Assembly: GCA_934130375.1 (NCBI GenBank) | Contig: CAKOXW010000001.1 | Location: forward strand, 124,001-188,000 | Reading direction: 5' to 3' | Length of the DNA: 64,000 nucleotides | Origin: an uncultured Bacilli bacterium | GTDB taxonomy: Bacteria > Bacillota_I > Bacilli_A > RF39 > UBA660 | Part shown: positions 24,772 through 32,925 of the stretch, in pieces | Position numbering within the stretch: position 1 is the first letter of the stretch | How the letters are laid out: each line of letters starts with the position of its first letter | Translations under genes and position numbers: made by a program | Notes under the pieces: generated by a model | What the model was told of the DNA's origin: nothing | The model's input: only the letters and a program-made list of their open reading frames with translations | The model's database searches: none

Positions 24772-26818
24772 ATTATCATTAAAAAATATGAAGAAGAGTT
24801 TTAAAGATTATGCTATATACTTTATTACCTTAGTATTAGGTGTTTCAGTATTTTATATGTTTAATTCTCTTGATTCCCAAGAAGCAATGCTAGAAGTTTC
24901 AGCATCAACAAAAGAAATGATTAAACTTATGATTAATATGCTTTCTATGATTTCTGTATTTGTTGCAGTAGTACTTGGTCTTTTAATTGTATATGCGAAT
25001 AGATTTTTAATAAATAGAAGAAAAAAAGAATTTGGTATTTATATGATTTTGGGTATGAGTAAGAAACAAATATCTAGGATATTACTATTTGAAACATTAT
25101 TTATTGGTATTATTTCTTTAGTAATTGGTCTTATAATTGGTGTATTTTTATCTCAGTTTGCATCAATCTTAGTTGCTAAGTTGTTTGATGCGAATATGAC
25201 TAAGTTTGAATTTGTATTTTCTCTATCAGCATGTATTAAAACATGTATATATTTTGCAGTTGCTTATTTAGCAGTTATATTATTTAATGCATTTACAATA
25301 TCTAAATATAAATTAATTGATTTAATTAATGCGAATAAGAAAAATGAACAAGTTAAGATGAAAAATCCAGTTGTTTGTACAATAATATTTATTATATCTT
25401 CTATAGTTTTAGGATATGCTTATTATTTAGTAACTAATAAAATATTTACTGTTAAAAATCTCAATACAGTAACAATGATGGTTGGTATTGCAATATTACT
25501 TGGTATTATTACAACTGTACTTATTTTCTATTCTATATCAGGTCTTATGTTAAAGATTTCTCAGTCTAATAAGAGTTCTTATTATAAAGGTACAAATATG
25601 TTTGTTCTAAGACAAATACATAATAAGATTAATACAACTGTTATAAGTATTAGTGTAATATGTTTAATGTTATTTATGACTATTAGTGCATTATCTTCTT
25701 CTTTAGCGCTTAAAAATTCAATGCAGGAAGATGTTAGAAAAATGACACCGGTTGATGTAGTTATTAATAAATCGGCATATTTAGATGATAGTAAATATGA
25801 TAGTGCTTTAGTAAGTGATTCTAAGGAAAGTATTATTTATTCTTTAAGTAAGAACAATATTGATGTTAATTTATTAAAAGATATTAAAGAAGTACGTGTA
25901 TATGAGGTTGATAATATTACTTGGAATACTACTTTAGGTACAGCTTCTGATGAGGTTAAGAATAAGTTTCCTAGTATGAAATTAGATACTAAAGAACAAA
26001 TTATGAAGATATCTGAATATAATTTTATTGCAACTTTATATAATTTACCTACTTATTCATTAAATGATGATGAATATATAATAGTATGCAATTATGAAAA
26101 TATTGCTAATATTAGAAATTTAGGTCTTAGTAAAAATACTATTATAAATATAAAGGGTAGTAGTTTAAAGCCTAAGTATGATAAGTCTATGGATGGATTT
26201 ATAGAGATATCTACAAGTCATACTAATGTTGGAATTATTCTTGTTCCTGATAATATTAATTTAAGTAATGATGAACAGGTGTTGTGGGTTTTAGCTGCTA
26301 ATTATAATGCTTCTAGTGATAAAGATAAAAAAGAAATTGAAAAAATATTTGATGAAAGTGCTTTAGAAAGTATTGATGGTACTACATTAAAATCAAGTAC
26401 TAAAATTCATATTGTAGAAGCAAGTGTTGGTGTATCTACCATAGTTGTATTTATTGCAATATATTTAGGAATTGTATTTTTAATTGTTAGTTGTGCTATT
26501 TTGGCATTAAAACAATTAACTGAAGCATCTGATAATAAGCAAAGATATACAATACTTAGAAAAATAGGGTGTAGTAATGAAATGATTAATAGTGCTTTAT
26601 TTAAACAAATTGCAATATTCTTCTTACTTCCTTTAATTCTTGCAATTATTCACTCTATATTTAGTATTAAGTTTGCTATGTCTATATTTGATACTCTAGC
26701 GTCTAAAGAGAAACTTTTACCATCTACTATTATGGCTGTTATAGTTATTGCAGTTGTATATATTGGTTATTTTATGGCAACTTATATTGGCTCTAAGAAT
26801 ATAATTAAGGAAGATTAA
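24761..26818 (+). CDS. FtsX-type ABC permease (BceB-like)
   Basis: 685 residues from ATG 24761 (behind TTGGAGGTG), overlapping the ATPase gene by 11 bases. About ten membrane segments are arranged 1+3 / 3+3 with one large extracellular domain of about 210 residues (roughly 325-540), the ligand-sensing hallmark of BceB. Two FtsX domains: one around RKKEFGIYMILGMSKKQI and one around RYTILRKIGCSNEMI. Function as for the ATPase. Confidence 0.9.
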   Translation: MLFKLSLKNMKKSFKDYAIYFITLVLGVSVFYMFNSLDSQEAMLEVSASTKEMIKLMINMLSMISVFVAVVLGLLIVYANRFLINRRKKEFGIYMILGMSKKQISRILLFETLFIGIISLVIGLIIGVFLSQFASILVAKLFDANMTKFEFVFSLSACIKTCIYFAVAYLAVILFNAFTISKYKLIDLINANKKNEQVKMKNPVVCTIIFIISSIVLGYAYYLVTNKIFTVKNLNTVTMMVGIAILLGIITTVLIFYSISGLMLKISQSNKSSYYKGTNMFVLRQIHNKINTTVISISVICLMLFMTISALSSSLALKNSMQEDVRKMTPVDVVINKSAYLDDSKYDSALVSDSKESIIYSLSKNNIDVNLLKDIKEVRVYEVDNITWNTTLGTASDEVKNKFPSMKLDTKEQIMKISEYNFIATLYNLPTYSLNDDEYIIVCNYENIANIRNLGLSKNTIINIKGSSLKPKYDKSMDGFIEISTSHTNVGIILVPDNINLSNDEQVLWVLAANYNASSDKDKKEIEKIFDESALESIDGTTLKSSTKIHIVEASVGVSTIVVFIAIYLGIVFLIVSCAILALKQLTEASDNKQRYTILRKIGCSNEMINSALFKQIAIFFLLPLILAIIHSIFSIKFAMSIFDTLASKEKLLPSTIMAVIVIAVVYIGYFMATYIGSKNIIKED

Positions 26819-26839
26819 AACAATTTAATATAATAAATA

Positions 26840-26879
26840 ATTATACATTTGTTGGTTATAATATAAATGTATAATTTTT
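26840..26879 (+). terminator. Terminator of the Bce-like operon
   Basis: ATTATACATTT / AAATGTATAAT hairpin then TTTTT. Confidence 0.65.
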
Positions 26880-26931
26880 GTATTTGAATATAAATAAATT
26901 AATGATACAATTATAATAGAAAGGAGTATAT

Positions 26932-27483
26932 ATGAAAGAGAAATTAAATAAGTTTTTTGTGTCTTCTATTATATTATCAATAATTATGTTTATAATAGGA
27001 ATGATATTAATTATTTATCCGGAGGTATCATTTTTAACTATTACTTATATTTTAGCAGTAATGTTAATTGTAAATGGAATATATTTCATTTTTGATAAGG
27101 AAACAAGTATATTATTCTCTTCATTTTTAACACTTGGTGTTTTAGAAGTAGTACTTGGTATTATAATGCTTAGAAATCCTGATATAGTTAAGACATTATT
27201 TCCAATTGTAGTAGGTATTGTAATGATTACTAAGTCATCACTTGATTTAAGATTATCATTATTACTTAATGAAAATGGTTACAAAAACTGGTTGATATTA
27301 TTTATATTATCAATTTTATCTATAGTATGCGGAATAGTAGTAATTGCTAATCCAACTATTGGTAGAGTTGCAATAACATCTTATATTGGTTTCATTATTG
27401 CATTCTATTCACTATCTGCATTAGTTGATACATTTATATTTAAGAAGAACATTAAGGATATAATTAAACTTATAGAGGGTTAA
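26932..27483 (+). CDS. HdeD/DUF308-family membrane protein
   Basis: 183 residues with six membrane helices in three repeating pairs, each with the DUF308 pattern of a glycine-rich helix followed by a conserved PE/NP (LIIYPEVSFLTI, IIMLRNPDIVKTL, VVIANPTIG). HdeD proteins are associated with acid or envelope stress; the biochemical role is not known. ATG 26932 follows AAAGGAG. Single gene. Confidence 0.75.
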   Translation: MKEKLNKFFVSSIILSIIMFIIGMILIIYPEVSFLTITYILAVMLIVNGIYFIFDKETSILFSSFLTLGVLEVVLGIIMLRNPDIVKTLFPIVVGIVMITKSSLDLRLSLLLNENGYKNWLILFILSILSIVCGIVVIANPTIGRVAITSYIGFIIAFYSLSALVDTFIFKKNIKDIIKLIEG

Positions 27484-27578
27484 TTAATCCTTTTTCTTTT
27501 AGTTACTTTACATATTTTAGAATTTTGTTCATTTACTAATATACTTGATAGTGATATAATTAAATTGGAGGTTGTTAT

Positions 27579-28115
27579 ATGTTTTGTAGTAATTGTGGTT
27601 CAGAAATAGAAAAGAAATATAAATTTTGTCCTAAGTGTGGAGAAAAATTAGAAATAAATAATGAAGAAGAAAAACCTAAAAGAGGAAGAAAGAAAAAAAT
27701 AGTAGAAGAAGTCCCTATAGAACTAGAAAGTGAAGATAGTGCTTTAGAAGTAAGTAGTAATGAAAAATTACTTGGTATTTTATCTTATTTAGGAATACTT
27801 TCTTTAATACCTTATTTTTGTGGCGATAAAAGTGAGTTTGTAAAGTATCATGCTACTCAAGGTTTAAACTTATTTCTAGTTAGTATTGTATATTTTGTTT
27901 TAAATCATTTGTTATCTTTAATTAAGATAACTAAGACAGTAGTGTCTTTTAATGGTGTAGTTGGTACGGGAAGAGTAACTCCATTTATAATTAGATTTCC
28001 ACTTCTTATGTGTGGAATATTCCTATGCATAATATCTATTATGGGTATTATATATGTATGCCAAGGTGAAAAGAAAGATTTACCAGTAGTAAAAGATATT
28101 AAAATAATTAAATAG
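27579..28115 (+). CDS. Zinc-ribbon membrane protein (DUF4870-like)
   Basis: 178 residues. The N-terminal zinc ribbon CSNCG-x12-CPKCG is followed by a basic, charged linker (KPKRGRKKK), then a membrane domain beginning KLLGILSYLGILSLIPYF with KYHATQGLNLF, the DUF4870 pattern, with about three helices. Function unknown; proteins of this type are common in Firmicutes. Confidence 0.7.
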   Translation: MFCSNCGSEIEKKYKFCPKCGEKLEINNEEEKPKRGRKKKIVEEVPIELESEDSALEVSSNEKLLGILSYLGILSLIPYFCGDKSEFVKYHATQGLNLFLVSIVYFVLNHLLSLIKITKTVVSFNGVVGTGRVTPFIIRFPLLMCGIFLCIISIMGIIYVCQGEKKDLPVVKDIKIIK

Positions 28116-28147
28116 TGTGCCTGACAAAAGGTGCGCTTTTTTTTATT
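28114..28147 (+). terminator. Terminator of the zinc-ribbon gene
   Basis: GTGTGCC / GGTGCGC hairpin with wobble pairs, then a run of eight T. Confidence 0.6.
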
Positions 28148-28183
28148 TTTTTTATGTTTTAATAAAGAAAAGGAGATGATAAT

Positions 28184-28834
28184 ATTGTAGATGAGTTATC
28201 CATTCAGATTGAAAATAATAGTAAGATGATTTATAAACTTGCTAATAGTTTTTCGTATAATTCAAGAGAGGATTTGTATCAAGTTGGAATACTTGGGTTA
28301 ATTAATGCATATAGAAAATATGATAGTAGTCTTGGTATAAAGTTTTCTACTTATGCTTATCCATTTATACTTGGTGAGATGAAAAAGTATATAAGAGAGA
28401 ATAATGGTATAAAGATTAGTAGAGATATTATATATTTAAGTAAAAGATTAGATAAATTAATAGAAATATTAAAGAATAAAACTCATAGAAATCCAACTAC
28501 TAGTGAACTAGCAAGTATATTAGAAGTTTCTGAATGGAAAATAGTTGAAGCACTTGGAATTAGAAATTGTATAAAGAGCCTAGATGAATATGTAAACGAT
28601 GATGAAAATATATCTTATATTGATACCATCAAGGTGAGTGATGGTATTGATGAAATAGAATTTAATGATATGTTAAGTACATTAAGTGATACTGAAAGAG
28701 AAATAATAAGTGAGAAATATTTTTATGATAAATCTCAATCTGAGATTGCTAGTAATTTAGGATATTCACAAGCTAAAGTTTCAAGGGAAGAGAAAAAGAT
28801 ATTAGTAAAATTAAAGAATTATTACAAAGTATAG
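28184..28834 (+). CDS. Sigma-70 family factor, SigF/SigG/SigB type, probable AUU start
   Basis: Region 2: NNSKMIYKLANSFSYNSRED, then LYQVGILGLINAYRKYD and FSTYAYPFILGEMKKYIRE. Region 3: NPTTSELASILEVSEW. Region 4: LSDTEREIISEKYF and SQSEIASNLGYSQAKVSRE. This is the SigB/F/G branch, which in spore formers controls stress or forespore genes. The first ATG (28226) would remove the start of region 2. The frame is open upstream to an ATT at 28184 that lies 8 bases after AGGAG, giving 216 residues. An out-of-frame mini-ORF (ATG 28191) ends in TGA overlapping the 28226 ATG, so reinitiation there is the alternative. Confidence 0.75.
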   Translation: MVDELSIQIENNSKMIYKLANSFSYNSREDLYQVGILGLINAYRKYDSSLGIKFSTYAYPFILGEMKKYIRENNGIKISRDIIYLSKRLDKLIEILKNKTHRNPTTSELASILEVSEWKIVEALGIRNCIKSLDEYVNDDENISYIDTIKVSDGIDEIEFNDMLSTLSDTEREIISEKYFYDKSQSEIASNLGYSQAKVSREEKKILVKLKNYYKV

Positions 28835-28860
28835 AAAAATCTAATGGTTTTTCTATTTTT
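28831..28860 (+). terminator. Terminator of the sigma factor gene
   Basis: AGAAAAA / TTTTTCT hairpin followed by ATTTTTT. Confidence 0.65.
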
Positions 28861-28882
28861 TGTGTATTCTTGGGCTTAAGTA
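28861..28882 (+). repeat. Dispersed post-terminator motif, copy 2
   Basis: TGTGTATTCTTGGGCTTAAG; reference copy of the motif shared with 17605, 38797, 43786 and 61616. Confidence 0.5.
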
Positions 28883-28907
28883 ATAAAATTTACAAAAATT
28901 AAAAAAA

Positions 28908-28937
28908 TTACAAATTTATTAAATTTGTAACTTTTTT
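28908..28937. terminator. AT-rich hairpin, probable second terminator
   Basis: TTACAAATTTA / TAAATTTGTAA perfect 11-bp arms followed by CTTTTTTA. Confidence 0.5.
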
Positions 28938-29017
28938 ATAACTAATTTATTAAATTTGCTTAAACAGATTTCTAAAATTGTAAGTGTTTTTTACTTTAAA
29001 ACCTTAAAATTTGCGAT

Positions 29018-29045
29018 TTGACATATATTTTTAAGTTGATATGAT
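29018..29045 (+). promoter_or_regulatory. Promoter of the type I toxin mRNA
   Basis: TTGACA (29018-29023), 16-base spacer, TATGAT (29040-29045). Start of transcription about 29052, giving a 5' leader of about 60 bases. Confidence 0.65.
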
Positions 29046-29111
29046 GACATTGGAATACTTAACATTAGGTGATTGCCTTCTTGATTTTTAGTGATGAAGG
29101 GAGGTATGTGT

Positions 29112-29180
29112 ATGGTCAAAGATGTAACAGTCTTATTACTTGTAATTATCCTTCTTCTATTTGTGGTACGCTACTTATAG
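29112..29180 (+). CDS. 22-residue hydrophobic peptide, probable type I toxin
   Basis: MVKDVTVLLLVII continues in a single hydrophobic helix to a terminal VVRYL. GGGAGG lies 7 bases upstream of ATG 29112; an in-frame ATG at 29106 is too close to it. A charged end, one membrane helix and a basic C-terminus are the general build of Ibs-, Fst- and TxpA-type membrane toxins, and the length is like Ibs. A convergent antisense RNA (29187-29289) would cover the 3' untranslated region. No sequence family is recognised with certainty. Confidence 0.6.
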   Translation: MVKDVTVLLLVIILLLFVVRYL

Positions 29181-29186
29181 TTGAAA

Positions 29187-29289
29187 TAAAAAAATTACCT
29201 AATCATAAGGATTAGGCATTTCTCATTTATGGGCAACACCTAATACCAGGTTAAGTGTTCCTTTTATATTTTATGAAGAATCTCTTCAT
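29187..29289 (-). ncRNA. Probable antisense antitoxin RNA
   Basis: About 103 nt by inference. The minus-strand promoter is TTGATT (29324-29319), 17-base spacer, TATCAT (29301-29296). The terminator is CCTAATC / GATTAGG (29198-29216) followed on the minus strand by TAATTTTTTT. The RNA would be complementary to the 3' part of the toxin mRNA from just after the toxin stop to its terminator. Confidence 0.55.
29232..29270 (+). terminator. Terminator of the toxin mRNA
   Basis: GGCAACAC / GTGTTCC stem with an inner CCT/AGG, followed by TTTTATATTTT. Lies inside the antisense RNA region, so both RNAs share this structure. Confidence 0.55.
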
Positions 29290-29318
29290 GTATTCATGAT
29301 AGCACATTTTTTAATATA

Positions 29319-29330
29319 AATCAATTGATT
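29319..29330. promoter_or_regulatory. Palindrome formed by two abutting -35 boxes
   Basis: AATCAATTGATT is a perfect palindrome. Its left half is the -35 of the minus-strand antitoxin RNA; its right half (TTGATT 29325-29330) is the -35 of the prepilin gene at 29380. Confidence 0.55.
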
Positions 29331-29353
29331 AAAGAATTATTTTAGTGTATACT
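29325..29353 (+). promoter_or_regulatory. Promoter of the prepilin gene at 29380
   Basis: TTGATT (29325-29330), 17-base spacer, TATACT (29348-29353). The -10 to ribosome-site stretch matches that of the gene at 8383. Confidence 0.6.
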
Positions 29354-29379
29354 TTATGTATAGTAGAAAGGGTGAAATA

Positions 29380-30699
29380 ATGAAGAAGAAAAATGGGTTT
29401 ACTTTGGTTGAATTACTAGCAGTAATAGTAATACTCGCAATTATCTTAGTTATTGCGGTACCTAAAATTACTGACACAATAAAAAATTCAAAGATTGCAT
29501 CATTTGAGAGTAGTGCGAAAACTATTGCTGCGCAAGCAGAAAAGAAGAAAATGGAGAAAGAAATACTAGAAGATACTGGAAGTATTAGTTGTAGTGACAT
29601 TGTTAAATTAAATGATACTGATTATGGTAATTGTAGTATAACTTTCGATGGTAATACTGCTAAGGTTAGTTTAGTAGGAAAGGGTAAGTTTGAAGGACTA
29701 TCAGTAATAAATGGTACTAAAGATAATGCAACTGCTGGTGAAGTTAAAATGCCTGAATATGGTAAAGGAACAACATTTATAAAGGCTTTATATGATAGTG
29801 ATATATTAAGAAAAACAAATGGGCTTAAGAAAGACAATACAAGTGATGCAAATATAAGGTATGAAGGAGCAAATCCAAATAACTATGTATCATTTAATGA
29901 TGAGCTATGGAGAATAATAGGAGTATTTGGTGATAACATTAAGTTAGTTAGAAGTGAACAATTAGGTAAATTATCGTGGGATAGTTCGGATTATTCAGTT
30001 AATATTGGTGATGGAGTAAATGAGTGGAGCCAAGCCGATTTAAAAGAATATTTAAATACAATGTATTATGGCGGAACTAGTGTAACATGTTATGGCGGAA
30101 GAAGAAATGTAACTACGACATGTCCAAGTGGTAACATAAATTCATCTGCAAAGTCAATGATAAATAATTATACTTGGAATACAGGTGCAATAAATTATGA
30201 TGATACAACAATTGTAAATCAAGAAACATTTGCACTAAATACTGTACCATTTTATAATGCTGAAAGAGGTTCAGTAACTGGTAAAATATGCACAAGTGGA
30301 GATTTCTGTAATGACACAATTGAAAGAAAAACAACATGGCCGGGTTATGTAGCATTACCATATACAACTGATTGGGCATATGCAAGTAGTGAGACTGCAT
30401 GTGCAACTAATATGAAAGATGGTTTTGTTGCTGATACCTTGAATGTTGATAATATGACATGTAAGAAAAATAACTGGATGCATCATGGTAGTACAGTGAA
30501 TGAAGGTATGTGGATGCTTTCGCCTGGTGCTTATTCCGTCTATGCTTACTACGTGTGGAGTGTCTCTGGTTCTGGAAATGTCTACAAAGCTTTTGCGGAT
30601 ATTGCACTTCCCGTTTTCCCATCCGTATATCTAAATACTGAAGTCAAAATAACAAGTGGAAGTGGTTCAAGTAGTGACCCATATATACTTGGTGTATAG
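29380..30699 (+). CDS. Prepilin-like surface protein with NPNNYV/WRIIG-type C-terminal domain
   Basis: 439 residues from ATG 29380. Class III signal MKKKNG/FTLVELLAVIVIL, cut expected after Gly6, then the shared linker (ISCSDIVKLNDTDYGNC, then GKGKFEGL). The C-terminal domain starts YEGANPNNYVSFNDELWRI and contains WSQADLKEYLNTMYYGG, several paired cysteines and a final GSGSSSDPYILGV. The same domain is on the non-prepilin membrane protein at 10830-11891. Likely an externally displayed binding module. Promoter back-to-back with the antitoxin RNA promoter. The 3' part (30490-30640) is noticeably richer in C and G than its surroundings. Confidence 0.8.
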   Translation: MKKKNGFTLVELLAVIVILAIILVIAVPKITDTIKNSKIASFESSAKTIAAQAEKKKMEKEILEDTGSISCSDIVKLNDTDYGNCSITFDGNTAKVSLVGKGKFEGLSVINGTKDNATAGEVKMPEYGKGTTFIKALYDSDILRKTNGLKKDNTSDANIRYEGANPNNYVSFNDELWRIIGVFGDNIKLVRSEQLGKLSWDSSDYSVNIGDGVNEWSQADLKEYLNTMYYGGTSVTCYGGRRNVTTTCPSGNINSSAKSMINNYTWNTGAINYDDTTIVNQETFALNTVPFYNAERGSVTGKICTSGDFCNDTIERKTTWPGYVALPYTTDWAYASSETACATNMKDGFVADTLNVDNMTCKKNNWMHHGSTVNEGMWMLSPGAYSVYAYYVWSVSGSGNVYKAFADIALPVFPSVYLNTEVKITSGSGSSSDPYILGV

Positions 30700-30702
30700 A
30701 TT

Positions 30703-30730
30703 AAGTGCTAGTTTACTAGTGCTTTTTTTG
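30703..30730 (+). terminator. Terminator of the prepilin gene
   Basis: AAGTGCTAGT / ACTAGTGCTT hairpin (two wobble pairs), then TTTTT. Confidence 0.75.
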
Positions 30731-30777
30731 ATTGATTAATTGTTTAAAATATTTTATACTTATTACAGGTGGTATTT

Positions 30778-31593
30778 ATGAATATGAAAGTACTAAATGA
30801 TGATACTCTACTTAATTATTTGTTAAGTAATAAGTGCGGTAAATCTAAAAATAATATTAAGTCACTACTTAAAAATAAATGTATATATGTAAATAATAAG
30901 TGCGTAACTAAATTTGATTACAAAATTTATAAAAATGATGTAATCTCGGTAAAACAAGGTAGGTGCGAAGTTGATATATTGTATGAAGATAACGATTTAA
31001 TTGCGGTAAATAAAGAAGCAGGTTTATTAACTGTATCAATTGATAATAAAGATACAAAAACACTCTACAAGGAAGTATCTAAGTATGTAAAAACTAAAAA
31101 TAAGAACAACAAGGTATTTATTGTAAATAGATTAGATAGAGATACTTCTGGAATTGTTTTATTTGCTAAAAACCAAGAATTTAAGTATTTATTACAAGGT
31201 AGTTGGAATGAAATTGTAAGGGTAAGAAAGTATGATGCGATTGTACATGGGTGCTTAAAAAGTGATGGGCATATTGAAAGTTATTTAACTGAAAATAAAG
31301 AGCATATCGTACATTCTTCGAATAATGGTAAGAAAGCCATTACTGATTTTAAAGTTGTTAAGTCTAAGGATGAATTTAGTTATATAGAAGTATATTTATC
31401 TACTGGTAGGAAAAATCAAATTAGAGTTCATTTAAAAGAATATGGTTATCCAATAGTTGGTGATAGAAAATATGGTATTAAAGATAATTCTAAAAGATTA
31501 ATGCTTCATGCATCATATCTTGAATTTTTTAATCCTAAAACTAATAAAATTATAAAAATTACTTGTGATTGCCCATTTAAGGACTTTATTTAG
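30778..31593 (+). CDS. RluA-family pseudouridine synthase
   Basis: 271 residues from ATG 30778 (behind CAGGTGG). It has an S4-like N-terminal segment (KSKNNIKSLLKNKCIYVNNK), then the catalytic domain: DLIAVNKEAGLLTV, NRLDRDTSGIVLFAK with the catalytic Asp in RLDRDTSG, and a C-terminal RKNQIRVHLKEYGYPIVGDRKYG. It isomerises uridines in rRNA or tRNA; which site cannot be told. The apbE gene follows after 13 bases. Confidence 0.88.
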   Translation: MNMKVLNDDTLLNYLLSNKCGKSKNNIKSLLKNKCIYVNNKCVTKFDYKIYKNDVISVKQGRCEVDILYEDNDLIAVNKEAGLLTVSIDNKDTKTLYKEVSKYVKTKNKNNKVFIVNRLDRDTSGIVLFAKNQEFKYLLQGSWNEIVRVRKYDAIVHGCLKSDGHIESYLTENKEHIVHSSNNGKKAITDFKVVKSKDEFSYIEVYLSTGRKNQIRVHLKEYGYPIVGDRKYGIKDNSKRLMLHASYLEFFNPKTNKIIKITCDCPFKDFI

Positions 31594-31606
31594 GAGGTAT
31601 TTTTTT

Positions 31607-32587
31607 ATGAAAAAAATAATAAAGATAACATTTTTATTTCTATTTGTAATACTTTCTTGTGGATGTGGTAAGGTAAATGTTTCGGTTGATAGTAAGTCAT
31701 TATTTTATATGGATACATATATTCAAGTAAAGTTATATGATTGTGCGAATAGTGAAGAAATATTTAATAAAATAGATAATATATATAAAGAATATCATGA
31801 ATTAACTGATAGATATAATAGTTATGATGGTATTGTAAATGTATATTATTTAAACAACGTGCTTAAAAATAAAGAAAGTATTGAAATCGATGATAGATTA
31901 GCAGACTTAATACAATACGGAATTGATGCTTACACTAAAACTGATGGCTACATTAATATTGCGATTGGTAACCTTGTAGATATATGGAAGCATTATAGAG
32001 AAGATGGTACCAAAGTTCCTACTAAAGATGAACTAGAGAGTGCAAATATTGATATAAAGAATATAAGCCTTAAGAACAAGGTATATAGTAAAAAGAAGGA
32101 TGTTAAGATTGATTTAGGAGCTTATGCTAAGGGGTACGTAACTGAGATTGTAGGTGAGTACTTAGAAGAACAAGGTATTAATAAGTATTTAATTAATGCT
32201 GGTGGTAATGTGAAGGTTGGTTCTAAGTATAATGATAATCTATATAAAGTAGGTTTAGAAGAACCTTTTAATACTAGTAATGTTTATGATATTATTAATG
32301 TTGAAAATAAGTCTATAGTAACTAGTGGTAGTTATCAAAGATATTACAAAGTAGATAATGTTATTTATAATCATATTATTAATCCTAAGACATTATATTC
32401 TGATAATTATACTAAGAGTGTTACAATTATATGTGATAATTCTAAAGAGGCAGATATATTATCTACTTATATGTTTATGTTACCAATTGATAAGGGTTTA
32501 GAAATCATTAATAATTTAGATGGAGTAGAAGCAATATGGTATGCTGATACAATATACAAGTCTTCTAATTTTAGTAAGTATGAATAA
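31607..32587 (+). CDS. apbE: FAD:protein FMN transferase, lipoprotein
   Basis: 326 residues from ATG 31607 (behind TAGGAGG). Signal peptide with lipobox ILSC. ApbE landmarks: FYMDTYIQVKLYD, a DRYNSYDGIVNVYYLN segment, DLGAYAKGYVTEIVGEYLEE, INAGGNVKVG and HIINPKT. The enzyme attaches FMN covalently to Thr/Ser of exported flavoproteins. It overlaps the NusG-II gene by 8 bases; with the Gx transporter downstream it belongs to a conserved redox/flavin cluster. Confidence 0.9.
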   Translation: MKKIIKITFLFLFVILSCGCGKVNVSVDSKSLFYMDTYIQVKLYDCANSEEIFNKIDNIYKEYHELTDRYNSYDGIVNVYYLNNVLKNKESIEIDDRLADLIQYGIDAYTKTDGYINIAIGNLVDIWKHYREDGTKVPTKDELESANIDIKNISLKNKVYSKKKDVKIDLGAYAKGYVTEIVGEYLEEQGINKYLINAGGNVKVGSKYNDNLYKVGLEEPFNTSNVYDIINVENKSIVTSGSYQRYYKVDNVIYNHIINPKTLYSDNYTKSVTIICDNSKEADILSTYMFMLPIDKGLEIINNLDGVEAIWYADTIYKSSNFSKYE

Positions 32588-32918
32588 GAATGATATTATA
32601 TTAATATTAACTGTTAGTTTAATTACTATTTTATTATTCGTAATACCAACAAGGAATAGTAATTATGCTTATGTATATTATGATGGTACTAAGATTAAAG
32701 ATATTAGTTTAGATAAAGATGATAAGTATATAGTACAAGGTTATAATGGTGATATAGTAATTGAAGTTAAGAATAAGAAAATTAGGGTTGTAGAAGAGAA
32801 TTCTAATAATCATTTATGTAGTAAGCAAGGGTTTACTAATAGTATTCCTATTGTGTGTTTACCTAATAAAATAGTTATAGATTTTAGTAATGATAATAAT
32901 TTAGATACAGTTATGTGA
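32580..32918 (+). CDS. NusG domain II-containing protein
   Basis: 112 residues. One membrane helix (ILILTVSLITILLFVI), then an exported NusG-II beta domain: AYVYYDGTKIKDISLDKDDK, then NNHLCSKQGFTNS and IVCLPNKIVIDF with two conserved cysteines. Such proteins regularly sit between apbE and a Gx transporter gene in Firmicutes. Function unknown, probably redox-related. Confidence 0.8.
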   Translation: MNKNDIILILTVSLITILLFVIPTRNSNYAYVYYDGTKIKDISLDKDDKYIVQGYNGDIVIEVKNKKIRVVEENSNNHLCSKQGFTNSIPIVCLPNKIVIDFSNDNNLDTVM

Positions 32919-32925
32919 AGTAGTT

